NCBI GenBank assembly: GCA_017592665.1
Contig: JAGFNW010000001.1
Coordinates: forward strand, 248,001-312,000
Length of the DNA: 64,000 bases
Direction of reading: 5' to 3'
DNA from: Streptosporangiaceae bacterium NEAU-GS5
GTDB taxonomy: Bacteria > Actinomycetota > Actinomycetes > Streptosporangiales > Streptosporangiaceae
The translations under genes and the position numbers were made by a program. The notes below the pieces were generated by a model that worked only from the letters and a program-made list of their open reading frames with translations, was not told the origin of the DNA and searched no databases. Positions within the stretch are counted from its first letter, which is position 1, and each line of letters starts with the position of its first letter. Positions 17,748-24,910 of this stretch are shown here, one piece after another.

Positions 17748-18887
17748 TCACATCACCATGAGGGTTTCGGCCAGCTGGGAGCGGTCGTTCACGCCCAGCT
17801 TCGTGTAGACGTGGCACAGGTGGTTGCCGACCGTGCGGTGCGACAGCGTGAGCCAGTCGGCGATCTCGCGGTTGGTCAGGCCGAGCGCGGCCAGGCGGGC
17901 CACCTCGAACTCGCGCTCGCTCAGCGCGCCGCCTCCGTCTTCGGCGCCCGCGTCCGTGCCGCGCAGCTGGGTGACGCTCGCCAGCAGGCTGCGCGTGCGC
18001 ACCTGGCCCGACCAGGACCGGATGGTCTGCCCGTGGAGCGGGTGGCCGAGCCGGACGCGTAACTGGGCGCCCTGCCGGATCACCTCGATCAACCGGCGGC
18101 GCTCCAGCCGCTCGACCGCGCCCTGCGAGGTCAGCGATATCAGGGCGTCGAGGTCGGCCGGCTCGCTGAAGGCCACGTATTCGAGCGCCTCGCGCTCGGA
18201 GGCGTCCAGCTCGCCGATGCTCTCCTCGGCCAGGCGCAGCAGCCGGTCGCTGAAGACGAACTCGCCCTCGCACCGCCAGCTGCCGTACGCCAGGATCAGG
18301 CTGCCGGCGGCCACGATCTCGGTCAGGAAGCGCAGATTGCCGCGGGTGACGTGCCACAGGCGGCGCAGCGTGAACGTGTCGACCGGGCCGCCGAGGGCGG
18401 CGGCCAAGACCTGGCCGGTGACGCGCTGCGACAGCGGATCCATGTCCAGGCGGGCGATCACGCCGTCCTTCCACAGGGCGCCGATCGGGCCGGGCAGCGG
18501 CAGCCCGACGCGAGCCGTGAGGGCGACCCGCACGCCTTGATGAAGGACCAGGTGGCGGATGAGCGCCGCCGACTGCGGGTCGAGCAGATGCGCGTCGTCG
18601 ACCGTCAGCACGGCCGGGATCCGGAGCGCGGCCGCGGCCCAGCCGATCGGGTTGACCGGGTCTGACCGGGCCGGGTCGGCACTGATCGGCAGCACGTGCG
18701 CGAAGGCGCCGAACGGCACGTGCGGGTCGTTGCCCGCGACGGCCAGATGATCGAACGCCGCCGCGACCTCGATCAGCAACCGGCTGCAGCCCGCCCCGGG
18801 CTCGCCGGTGACGAGGATCCCCGCCCCGTCCCTGAGCGCCGCGCGGACCGCGTCACGCTCCTGCGCTCGTCCGATGAACGGCCACAT
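17748..18887 (-). CDS. LuxR-type regulator with an AAA ATPase-like N-terminus (short LAL), 379 aa
   Basis: The N-terminal part resembles the ATPase of LAL regulators (FIGRAQERDAVRAAL; TVDDAHLLD as Walker B), and the last 65 residues are a LuxR helix-turn-helix (LSEREFEVARLAALGLTNREIADWL). It is far shorter than the roughly 900 residues of full LAL proteins because the TPR-like middle is missing. Walker A reads GEPGAGCS: the nucleotide-binding Lys is Cys34, so ATP binding is doubtful. ATG 18887 has a strong GGGAGGTGGG ribosome site. It heads a transcript with the amidohydrolase and likely regulates it or a neighbour. Confidence 0.85.
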   Translation of the reverse strand: MWPFIGRAQERDAVRAALRDGAGILVTGEPGAGCSRLLIEVAAAFDHLAVAGNDPHVPFGAFAHVLPISADPARSDPVNPIGWAAAALRIPAVLTVDDAHLLDPQSAALIRHLVLHQGVRVALTARVGLPLPGPIGALWKDGVIARLDMDPLSQRVTGQVLAAALGGPVDTFTLRRLWHVTRGNLRFLTEIVAAGSLILAYGSWRCEGEFVFSDRLLRLAEESIGELDASEREALEYVAFSEPADLDALISLTSQGAVERLERRRLIEVIRQGAQLRVRLGHPLHGQTIRSWSGQVRTRSLLASVTQLRGTDAGAEDGGGALSEREFEVARLAALGLTNREIADWLTLSHRTVGNHLCHVYTKLGVNDRSQLAETLMVM

Positions 18888-18976
18888 GGCCCACCTCCCT
18901 GTCCTCTCCGAAGTTAGGGATGAGGGGGTGGAGGACGGATCCGGGAAAACCCTCGAACTCTTGACGCCGCCTTGGA

Positions 18977-19015
18977 ATGACAGAATTTGAAATCTGTCAT
19001 CTCATAGTGCATAGT
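18977..19015 (+). promoter_or_regulatory. promoter and TetR-type operator for the aldo/keto reductase-TetR operon
   Basis: ATGACAGA (18977-18984) and TCTGTCAT (18993-19000) form an inverted repeat with an 8-base centre. The centre holds a -35 TTGAAA (18987-18992); 17 bases on is a -10 CATAGT (19010-19015). The predicted start falls at or next to ATG 19023, so the transcript would be leaderless or nearly so. An operator across the -35 fits repression by the TetR regulator encoded downstream. Confidence 0.55.
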
Positions 19016-19022
19016 TGGGGAC

Positions 19023-20021
19023 ATGGATAACCGCACTCTTGGCACCACAGGTCCCGCCGTGTCCCCGCTCGGCCTCGGCCTCATGGGCATGTCCGATCTT
19101 TACGGCCCGGCCGACGAAACAGAGAGCATCGCCACGATCCACGCCGCCCTCGACGCCGGGATCACGCTGCTCGACACCGGCGACTTCTACGGCATGGGCG
19201 CCAACGAGCTCCTGCTCAGCAAGGCGCTCAAGGGCCAGGATCGCGACAAGGCCGTCATCAGCGTCAAGTTCGGCGGCATGCGCGACCCCGGGGGAAACTG
19301 GCTGGGAAACGACGGCCGGCCGGCCGCGGTCAAGAACTTCCTCGCCTACACGCTGCGCCGGCTCGGCGTGGATCACATCGACATCTACCGGCCCGCCCGG
19401 GTCGACCCGTCCGTCCCCATCGAAGACACGATCGGCGCGATCGCCGAAATGATCGAGGCCGGTTATGTGCGGTATATCGGGCTGTCTGAGGCGGGGCCGG
19501 AGAACATCCGCCGCGCCCACGCCGTCCACCCGATCTCCGACCTGCAGATCGAATACTCGGTGATCGCCCGTGGCGTCGAGGAGCGGATCCTGCCGGTCCT
19601 CCGCGAGCTCGGCATCGGCGTCACGGCCTACGGTGTGCTGGCCCGCGGCCTCATCTCCGGCCACTGGAGCAAGGACCGCCAGTTCGCCCCCGGCGACTTC
19701 CGCAGCTTCACGCCGCGCTACGCCAGCGGCAACATCGAGCACAACCTCACCCTGGTCGAGGCGCTGCGCGCCATCGCCGACGACAAGAAGGCCACCGTCG
19801 CCCAGCTCGCCGTGGCGTGGGTCGCCTCACGGGGCGCCGACATCGTGCCGCTGGTCGGCGCGCGCACCCGCGAGCGGCTGGCCGAGTCCCTCGGTGCGGT
19901 CGACGTCACGCTCACGGCCGACGACCTGGCCCGCATCGAGGCCGCGGTCCCGGCCGGCGCGGCCGCCGGCGAGCGCTACGCGCCGTCCCAGATGGCCATG
20001 CTCGACAGCGAGCGACCGTGA
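19023..20021 (+). CDS. aldo/keto reductase, 332 aa
   Basis: The AKR barrel is complete: SPLGLGLMGMSD, catalytic Asp/Tyr in LLDTGDFYGMGANE, Lys in SVKFGGMRD, His region replaced by YRPARVDP, and the NADPH-binding end VPLVGARTRERLAE. The region normally reading xxHR/WH is IYRPARVD, a common variation in the AKR13/YajO-like group. It reduces aldehydes or ketones with NADPH. Its stop overlaps the TetR start (GTGA), so the pair is translationally coupled and the reductase is probably induced by the ligand of that TetR. Confidence 0.9.
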   Translation: MDNRTLGTTGPAVSPLGLGLMGMSDLYGPADETESIATIHAALDAGITLLDTGDFYGMGANELLLSKALKGQDRDKAVISVKFGGMRDPGGNWLGNDGRPAAVKNFLAYTLRRLGVDHIDIYRPARVDPSVPIEDTIGAIAEMIEAGYVRYIGLSEAGPENIRRAHAVHPISDLQIEYSVIARGVEERILPVLRELGIGVTAYGVLARGLISGHWSKDRQFAPGDFRSFTPRYASGNIEHNLTLVEALRAIADDKKATVAQLAVAWVASRGADIVPLVGARTRERLAESLGAVDVTLTADDLARIEAAVPAGAAAGERYAPSQMAMLDSERP

Positions 20022-20599
20022 CCCTGACCGCCGACCAGATCCTCGAAGCGGCGGAGGACGTCCTCCGCCGCTTCGGGCCCGCCAAGACCACGGTCGTCGA
20101 CGTGGCGCGCGCGCTCGGGGTCAGCCACGGGAGCGTCTACCGGCATTTCGCCAGCAAGAAGGCGCTCCGCGACGCGGTCACCGAGCGGTGGCTCGGCCGT
20201 CTCATGGCGCCCCTCGATCTGCTGGCGGAGGACGACGCGCCCGCCGCCCAGCGGCTGCATGACTGGCTGGGCGGGCTGTGGGCGGCCAAGCGCCGCTATG
20301 CGCTCGACGACCCGGAGTTGTTCGCCACGTACACCTCGCTGGTGGCCGAGTCGGGCGAGATCGAGGCGGCGCACGTGGCTCACATGACCGGCCAGGTGGC
20401 GCGGATCCTGGCGGACGGGGCGCGGTCGGGCGAGTTCGCGGTGGCCGACCCGGCCGCGACGGCCCGCGCGGTCCTCATGACGACCTCGCGCTTTCACCAT
20501 CCGGCACACGCGCACGAGTGGAATCGCCCGGGCGTTGAGGATGAGTTCGAGTCCGTGTGGGCACTGGTCCTGAAAGGGCTGACAAATCGGGAAGGCTAG
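20018..20599 (+). CDS. TetR-family transcriptional regulator, 193 aa
   Basis: The N-terminal HTH is classic TetR (ILEAAEDVLRRFG, TTVVDVARALGVSHGSVYRHF, SKKALRDAV), followed by a helical ligand domain. Start is GTG 20018, overlapping the TGA of the aldo/keto reductase by 4 bases; the longer upstream frame is a shadow of the reductase gene. It most likely represses its own operon through the palindrome at 18977-19000. The ligand is unknown, plausibly an electrophilic aldehyde. Confidence 0.9.
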   Translation: MTLTADQILEAAEDVLRRFGPAKTTVVDVARALGVSHGSVYRHFASKKALRDAVTERWLGRLMAPLDLLAEDDAPAAQRLHDWLGGLWAAKRRYALDDPELFATYTSLVAESGEIEAAHVAHMTGQVARILADGARSGEFAVADPAATARAVLMTTSRFHHPAHAHEWNRPGVEDEFESVWALVLKGLTNREG

Positions 20600-20602
20600 A
20601 GC

Positions 20603-21892
20603 ATGAGCCGACATCGGGTGGTAGTGATCGGCGCGGGTTTCGGCGGCCTGTCGGCCACCAAGAAGCTGGGCCGCGCCGACGTCGATGTGACGCTGATCGA
20701 CCGGACCAACCACCACCTCTTCCAGCCGCTGCTCTACCAGGTCGCCACCGGGATCCTGTCGTCGGGCGACATCGCCGTGCCGATCCGCGGCATCTTCCGG
20801 CGCCAGCGCAACACCGAGGTCGTCCTCGGCGAGGTCGTCGACATCGACATCGCCGAGAAGGCCGTCACCGTCGAGACCTTCCGCCACCGGACCACCGTCG
20901 CGTACGACTCGCTGATCGTCGCCACCGGCTCCCAGCAGTCCTACTTCGGCCATCCCGAATTCGAGACGGCCGCTCCCGGGATGAAATCCATCGACGACGC
21001 GCTCGCGCTGCGGGCGCGCATCTTCGGCTCGTTCGAGCTCGCCGAGGAGGAGCCCGACCCCGAGGTGCGGCGGCGGCTCATGACGTTCGTCGTCATCGGC
21101 GCCGGGCCGACGGGCGTCGAGATGGCCGGCCAGATCGCCGAGCTGTCCCGGCGGTCGCTGAAGAACAACTACCGGCGGATCAACCCGGCCGACGCGCGGG
21201 TGATCCTGCTCGACGCCGCGCCCCGCGCCCTCGGGATGTTCTCGGAAAGCCTGCAGCACAACGCGGTCAAGGTGCTGACCAGGCTGGGCGTCGAGGTCCA
21301 TCTCAACGCCCCCGTCACGGGAGTCGACGCGACCGGCATCGACACGGGCTCGGAAAACCCGGCGCTGCGCCGCATCGACGCCGCGACCAGGATCTGGGCG
21401 GCCGGGGTCGAGGCGTCGTCCCTCGGGCGGCAACTCGGCAAACTCACCGGCGCCAACGTCGACAAGGCGGGCCGGATCGAGATCAATCCCGACTGCACGC
21501 TTCCCGGGCATCCGGAGATCTTCGTCATCGGCGACCTGATGACCCACGGGAGCCTGCCGGGCGTGGCCGAGGTCGCCATGCAGCAGGGCCGCTACGCCGC
21601 GCGGACCATCACCCGGCGGCTCGCCGGACAGACCGAGTTCAAGCCGTTCAAGTACCTCGACCTGGGCAACATGGCGACGATCTCCCGCTTCCGCGCCATC
21701 GCCGACTTCGGTCCCTTCCGTGCGACCGGGTTCATCGGGTGGCTCATGTGGCTGTTCGTCCACCTGGCGTTCCTGACGGGCTTCAAGAACCGGGTGGCCG
21801 TGGTGTTCAACTGGCTGATCGCCTTCCTCGGGAGCGGCCGCCCCCAGCGTGTCTTCAGCACCCGGCAGATCCCGCACGAGCTCAGGGAATGA
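20603..21892 (+). CDS. ndh: type II NADH dehydrogenase (NDH-2), 429 aa
   Basis: NDH-2 passes electrons from NADH to quinone without pumping protons. Two Rossmann motifs are seen: VVIGAGFGGL for FAD and VVIGAGPTGVEMAG for NADH. FVIGDLM is the conserved FAD-binding ending, and MQQGRYAARTI matches the quinone-side region. The C-terminus has two hydrophobic stretches (about residues 370-410) that would sit on or in the membrane. ATG 20603 follows the TetR stop by 3 bp, so it may be read through from the aldo/keto reductase promoter. Confidence 0.92.
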   Translation: MSRHRVVVIGAGFGGLSATKKLGRADVDVTLIDRTNHHLFQPLLYQVATGILSSGDIAVPIRGIFRRQRNTEVVLGEVVDIDIAEKAVTVETFRHRTTVAYDSLIVATGSQQSYFGHPEFETAAPGMKSIDDALALRARIFGSFELAEEEPDPEVRRRLMTFVVIGAGPTGVEMAGQIAELSRRSLKNNYRRINPADARVILLDAAPRALGMFSESLQHNAVKVLTRLGVEVHLNAPVTGVDATGIDTGSENPALRRIDAATRIWAAGVEASSLGRQLGKLTGANVDKAGRIEINPDCTLPGHPEIFVIGDLMTHGSLPGVAEVAMQQGRYAARTITRRLAGQTEFKPFKYLDLGNMATISRFRAIADFGPFRATGFIGWLMWLFVHLAFLTGFKNRVAVVFNWLIAFLGSGRPQRVFSTRQIPHELRE

Positions 21893-21905
21893 CCCCCCGT
21901 TCGAT

Positions 21906-21917
21906 CTTCACGTGAAG
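21906..21917. promoter_or_regulatory. 12-bp perfect palindrome upstream of the membrane glycan gene
   Basis: CTTCACGTGAAG is a perfect palindrome in the 41-bp gap after ndh, 16 bp before GTG 21934. It could be an operator or part of a small hairpin. No regulator can be assigned. Confidence 0.3.
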
Positions 21918-21933
21918 GTGGTGGGTCAGGCGC

Positions 21934-23478
21934 GTGCGGCTGATTCGCGGAAACCTCGTGCCCGTCGCGCTCGCCCTCGTGTGGCTTGCGGTGGCGCTGA
22001 CGCATCTCAGCCTTCCCTATCCGTCGGATCAGCTGCACTATCTCGGCGCCGGCGCCACCTTCCCCTATCCGGTGGAGAACTCGCAGCTGGTCCATCAGAT
22101 GACGCGATTCGGCCTCACCGGGCCGACGCGGCTCGCCATCGCCGTCTTCGGCTACTCCCAGGCCGCCTACTACGCGGTCCCGCTGGTCGCGGGGCTGACG
22201 CTGCTGCTCGGCACGTACGCCGTCGGGGCCCAGCTCTACTCCAGGACCGTGGGCGCCGCCGCGGCCGCCGTGCTGCTGGCCTGCACGCCGATTTTCGTGG
22301 ACGCCACCCAGCTGCTGCCCGACCTGTTCGCCACGGGCCTGTTCACGACGGCGGTCGCACTCGGCCTGGCCGTACGGCAGGAGCGGATTCCCGCCGCCCC
22401 CTATGTGTTCGCCGGGATCGGCCTGCTCCTCGGCTGGTCGTATTCGGCACGCGAGTTCATCGTGTTCGTCTGGCCGCTTGTGCCGCTGATCCTGTGGCCG
22501 AAGATCCGCGGGCGCGGGCTGATCTGGCTGGTCGCGCCCATCCTCGTGGTGATCGCCGGTGAGAGCCTGCTGTGCTGGATCGTGTACGGCGACCCGCTGG
22601 CACGCGTTAAGGCCATCCTCGGGCACGCGCAAGGACCGGCGCCCGAGCCGATCGCCGCGAGCTTCCGCGACAAGCCGCGCACCGAATACATGATGCGGCT
22701 CTGGCAGGTCCTCGGCGGCTACCCGGAGACCCGCTATAGCGACCATCTCGTCCTCCACCTGCTCCTCGCGGGCACGGTGATCGGCGGCCTCGTCTGGTGG
22801 CGCACGATGGGCCTCCTGCTGGGCTGGGTGGCACTCCTGTACGTGCCGCTGACGCTCTTCGGCGGAGTGCTCGACCCGAGCGCGCCCAAACTCCGCCTCC
22901 AACTCGTCCGCTACTGGATGCCGATATTTCCGGCATTCGTGCTCGGTGGCATCGCGCTCGTCTGGCTGCTGGCAAGCCGCCTCAAAACCGGCCCGATAAA
23001 AGGGGGCCCGATAAGGACGGTCCCGATAAAGGCAGGCCCGATAAAGGCGGGCCCCATAGCCGCGACCGTGGCCGCCGTCGCCTGCCTGGTCGTCTCCACA
23101 CCGGCCTGGAGCCAGGACCGCCTCGTGGACGGCGGCCACGAAATGTCGGCCCTCCGGGCCTGGCTCACGACCCACGTCCACGTCCACGAAGCCGTCTGGA
23201 GCGACACCCGGACCCGCTCGATCCTCGACGTCTATCAAAACGGCCCGTTCGGCGGCCAGGCGTGGCCCGGGCGCGTCGAGACCTACGCCGCGGGCGGCCC
23301 CAAACCGGGCCACCTGATCGTGTTGTTCGACACCGATTCGGGGCAGGTGTGCGGCGTCTGCCGGCTGTACGGCCGCGAGGTGCTCGCGACCCGGACGCCG
23401 TCCTGGCACGAGGTCTACGCATCTCCCGAAGGGCTGGTCCGTGTTTACGAAGTCCCGGAGTTCACGCAATCGCCATGA
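21934..23478 (+). CDS. polytopic membrane protein resembling GT39/ArnT-type glycosyltransferases, 514 aa
   Basis: About 10 transmembrane segments lie in residues 1-350, and a soluble C-terminal region follows (about 375-514). YPSDQLHYLGAG near the N-terminus resembles the first-loop Asp of GT-C enzymes, and LLPDLFATGLFTTAV fits a later loop. These enzymes use lipid-linked sugars outside the membrane. Residues about 350-375 contain a pentapeptide repeat (GPIKA type) before a last hydrophobic helix. Start is GTG 21934. The next two genes are close and glycan-related, suggesting surface-polymer glycosylation. Confidence 0.65.
   Translation: MRLIRGNLVPVALALVWLAVALTHLSLPYPSDQLHYLGAGATFPYPVENSQLVHQMTRFGLTGPTRLAIAVFGYSQAAYYAVPLVAGLTLLLGTYAVGAQLYSRTVGAAAAAVLLACTPIFVDATQLLPDLFATGLFTTAVALGLAVRQERIPAAPYVFAGIGLLLGWSYSAREFIVFVWPLVPLILWPKIRGRGLIWLVAPILVVIAGESLLCWIVYGDPLARVKAILGHAQGPAPEPIAASFRDKPRTEYMMRLWQVLGGYPETRYSDHLVLHLLLAGTVIGGLVWWRTMGLLLGWVALLYVPLTLFGGVLDPSAPKLRLQLVRYWMPIFPAFVLGGIALVWLLASRLKTGPIKGGPIRTVPIKAGPIKAGPIAATVAAVACLVVSTPAWSQDRLVDGGHEMSALRAWLTTHVHVHEAVWSDTRTRSILDVYQNGPFGGQAWPGRVETYAAGGPKPGHLIVLFDTDSGQVCGVCRLYGREVLATRTPSWHEVYASPEGLVRVYEVPEFTQSP
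22990..23064 (+). repeat. 15-bp in-frame tandem repeat, about 5 copies
   Basis: Five units of 15 bases starting GGCCCGATAAAGG (last degenerate) encode GPIKG, GPIRT, VPIKA, GPIKA, GPIAA within the membrane protein. The unit is a multiple of three, so slippage would change loop length without breaking the frame. Confidence 0.8.
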
Positions 23479-23499
23479 GACGTCCACCCTGGTAGGAAA

Positions 23500-24864
23500 G
23501 TGCGCGCCTACCGTTCGTCCATGCCGGTGACGCAACCTCCGGACGAGGACCTTCGACGTCAGGTCACCCGGGTGCGCCGCGCCCTCCGGGAGCGCGATTC
23601 GGCCCTTGTGGAGCTGGAGACCCGGCTCGCCGCGCTCGAGGAATCGCTCACCTTCCAGACCGGCAAACTCATCGCCAGCGCCGTACGCCGACCTGGCCGC
23701 CGCACGCTCCGGCTGCCACGTGACCTTTACCGCCTGTGGCGCAGGTCCCGCCAATCCGGGGACTCGGGGGACGGCGAGCCCGCCGCGCCGCAGGGCGCGG
23801 TCGCGGCGATCACGTCGACGGCCCTGCTGGGCGTGCCGCACGAAGAGCGCGCGCTGATCGGCGACGACGCCCGTCGCGGGCGCCTGGTCATCGCCGGCAT
23901 CCTGACCTCCGAAGCCGTGGCGGCGCTGCGCCCCTACGCCCATGTCGTACGGCTCTCGCCGCACAGCACCGAACTCGGCTTCGAACTGGCCGACCCGGAC
24001 GTCGTCATCATCCAGGCGGCGGCCTGCGGGGTGAACGGCCCCTGGGCGCACCTCGGCGACCCGTCCATGACCGACCGCGAGACGCGCGTGCGCGACATGA
24101 TGGTGGCGGCCCGCTCCCGCGGCTGCCCGGTCGTGCTGCTGATGGACGCGCCTGCCGCCCCGAGGCTGCTGCGGCTTCCGGTCGACGACCTCGACGACGG
24201 CGACCTTGGCCTGCCCCTGCACCTGTACAACCCGGTCGGGCTCCCGGCCCATCGCGCTCCCGGTCCGGTCGAGAGCCGCGATCCCGAGGTTCTTCGCGCG
24301 CACGCGACCGCCGTGGCCGCCGATCACCCCTCCGAGCTTGCCGCCCTCGCCTGTGGCGCCGGGATCGGAGCACCTCTGAGCTGGGATGAGATCCGGGCCA
24401 ACCTGCGTACGATCTTCGAGCGCGACGCCACTCCCGTGCGGCTGGCCGCGCTCGCGACCCGCCTCGGACTGCGCGCCGACCCCCTCGCCGGACGCCGCAT
24501 CGCCGTACTCGCGCCGCCCGAAGACGACACGGCCCAGACAGACCTGTTCGCCGGTGAGATCCAGGCGCAGACCCTGCCTCCGGCCGAGATCGTCGCACCG
24601 GGCGGTACGCCGAGCGCGCCGTGGGTGGCGCACTGGACGGCCGGCTGGGCGCCCACCTACCTCGCCGACCTCGCCTGCGCGCGCGAGTGCTCCCAGGCCG
24701 ACGTGGTCGGGCTCGGCGCCGCGGACTACGCCTTCGCCCCGGTCCGCGTGCCAGGCCTGGTCAGGCGCGACCTCACCGAAGGCTCCGTGGACGAATGGGC
24801 GCGCCGAGGCGCCCGCACGTTCTCAATGAGCCGCTTGGGCGGCTTGGACCGCTTGGGCCGCTGA
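23500..24864 (+). CDS. hypothetical protein with N-terminal coiled coil, glycosyltransferase-associated, 454 aa
   Basis: Residues about 15-55 form a heptad-rich coiled coil (RRQVTRVRRALRERDSALVELE), then a basic stretch like the segment found N-terminal to many bacterial glycan enzymes (GKLIASAVRRPGRRTLRLPRDLYRLWRR). The remainder has Rossmann-like elements (DPDVVIIQAAACGVNG, CPVVLLMDAP) but no motif I can assign. No signal peptide or membrane helix. GTG 23500 has GGTAGG before it; ATG 23521 is an alternative. It lies 21 bp after the membrane GT-like gene and 46 bp before the double glycosyltransferase, so a scaffold or GT-B-like relative is likely. Confidence 0.6.
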   Translation: MRAYRSSMPVTQPPDEDLRRQVTRVRRALRERDSALVELETRLAALEESLTFQTGKLIASAVRRPGRRTLRLPRDLYRLWRRSRQSGDSGDGEPAAPQGAVAAITSTALLGVPHEERALIGDDARRGRLVIAGILTSEAVAALRPYAHVVRLSPHSTELGFELADPDVVIIQAAACGVNGPWAHLGDPSMTDRETRVRDMMVAARSRGCPVVLLMDAPAAPRLLRLPVDDLDDGDLGLPLHLYNPVGLPAHRAPGPVESRDPEVLRAHATAVAADHPSELAALACGAGIGAPLSWDEIRANLRTIFERDATPVRLAALATRLGLRADPLAGRRIAVLAPPEDDTAQTDLFAGEIQAQTLPPAEIVAPGGTPSAPWVAHWTAGWAPTYLADLACARECSQADVVGLGAADYAFAPVRVPGLVRRDLTEGSVDEWARRGARTFSMSRLGGLDRLGR

Positions 24865-24910
24865 AGAGACGGACCGCCAGAAGAGATCGGCTGCGAAGGA
24901 GGGTCGCACA

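Noticed and set aside
15601-18474. 957-codon minus-strand open frame
   Set aside because: It crosses the DUF2332, amidohydrolase and LAL genes out of frame and has low-complexity Arg-rich translation; it is a composition shadow.
21592-24633. 1013-codon minus-strand open frame
   Set aside because: Antisense to ndh and the glycan genes, with no ribosome site or recognisable domain.
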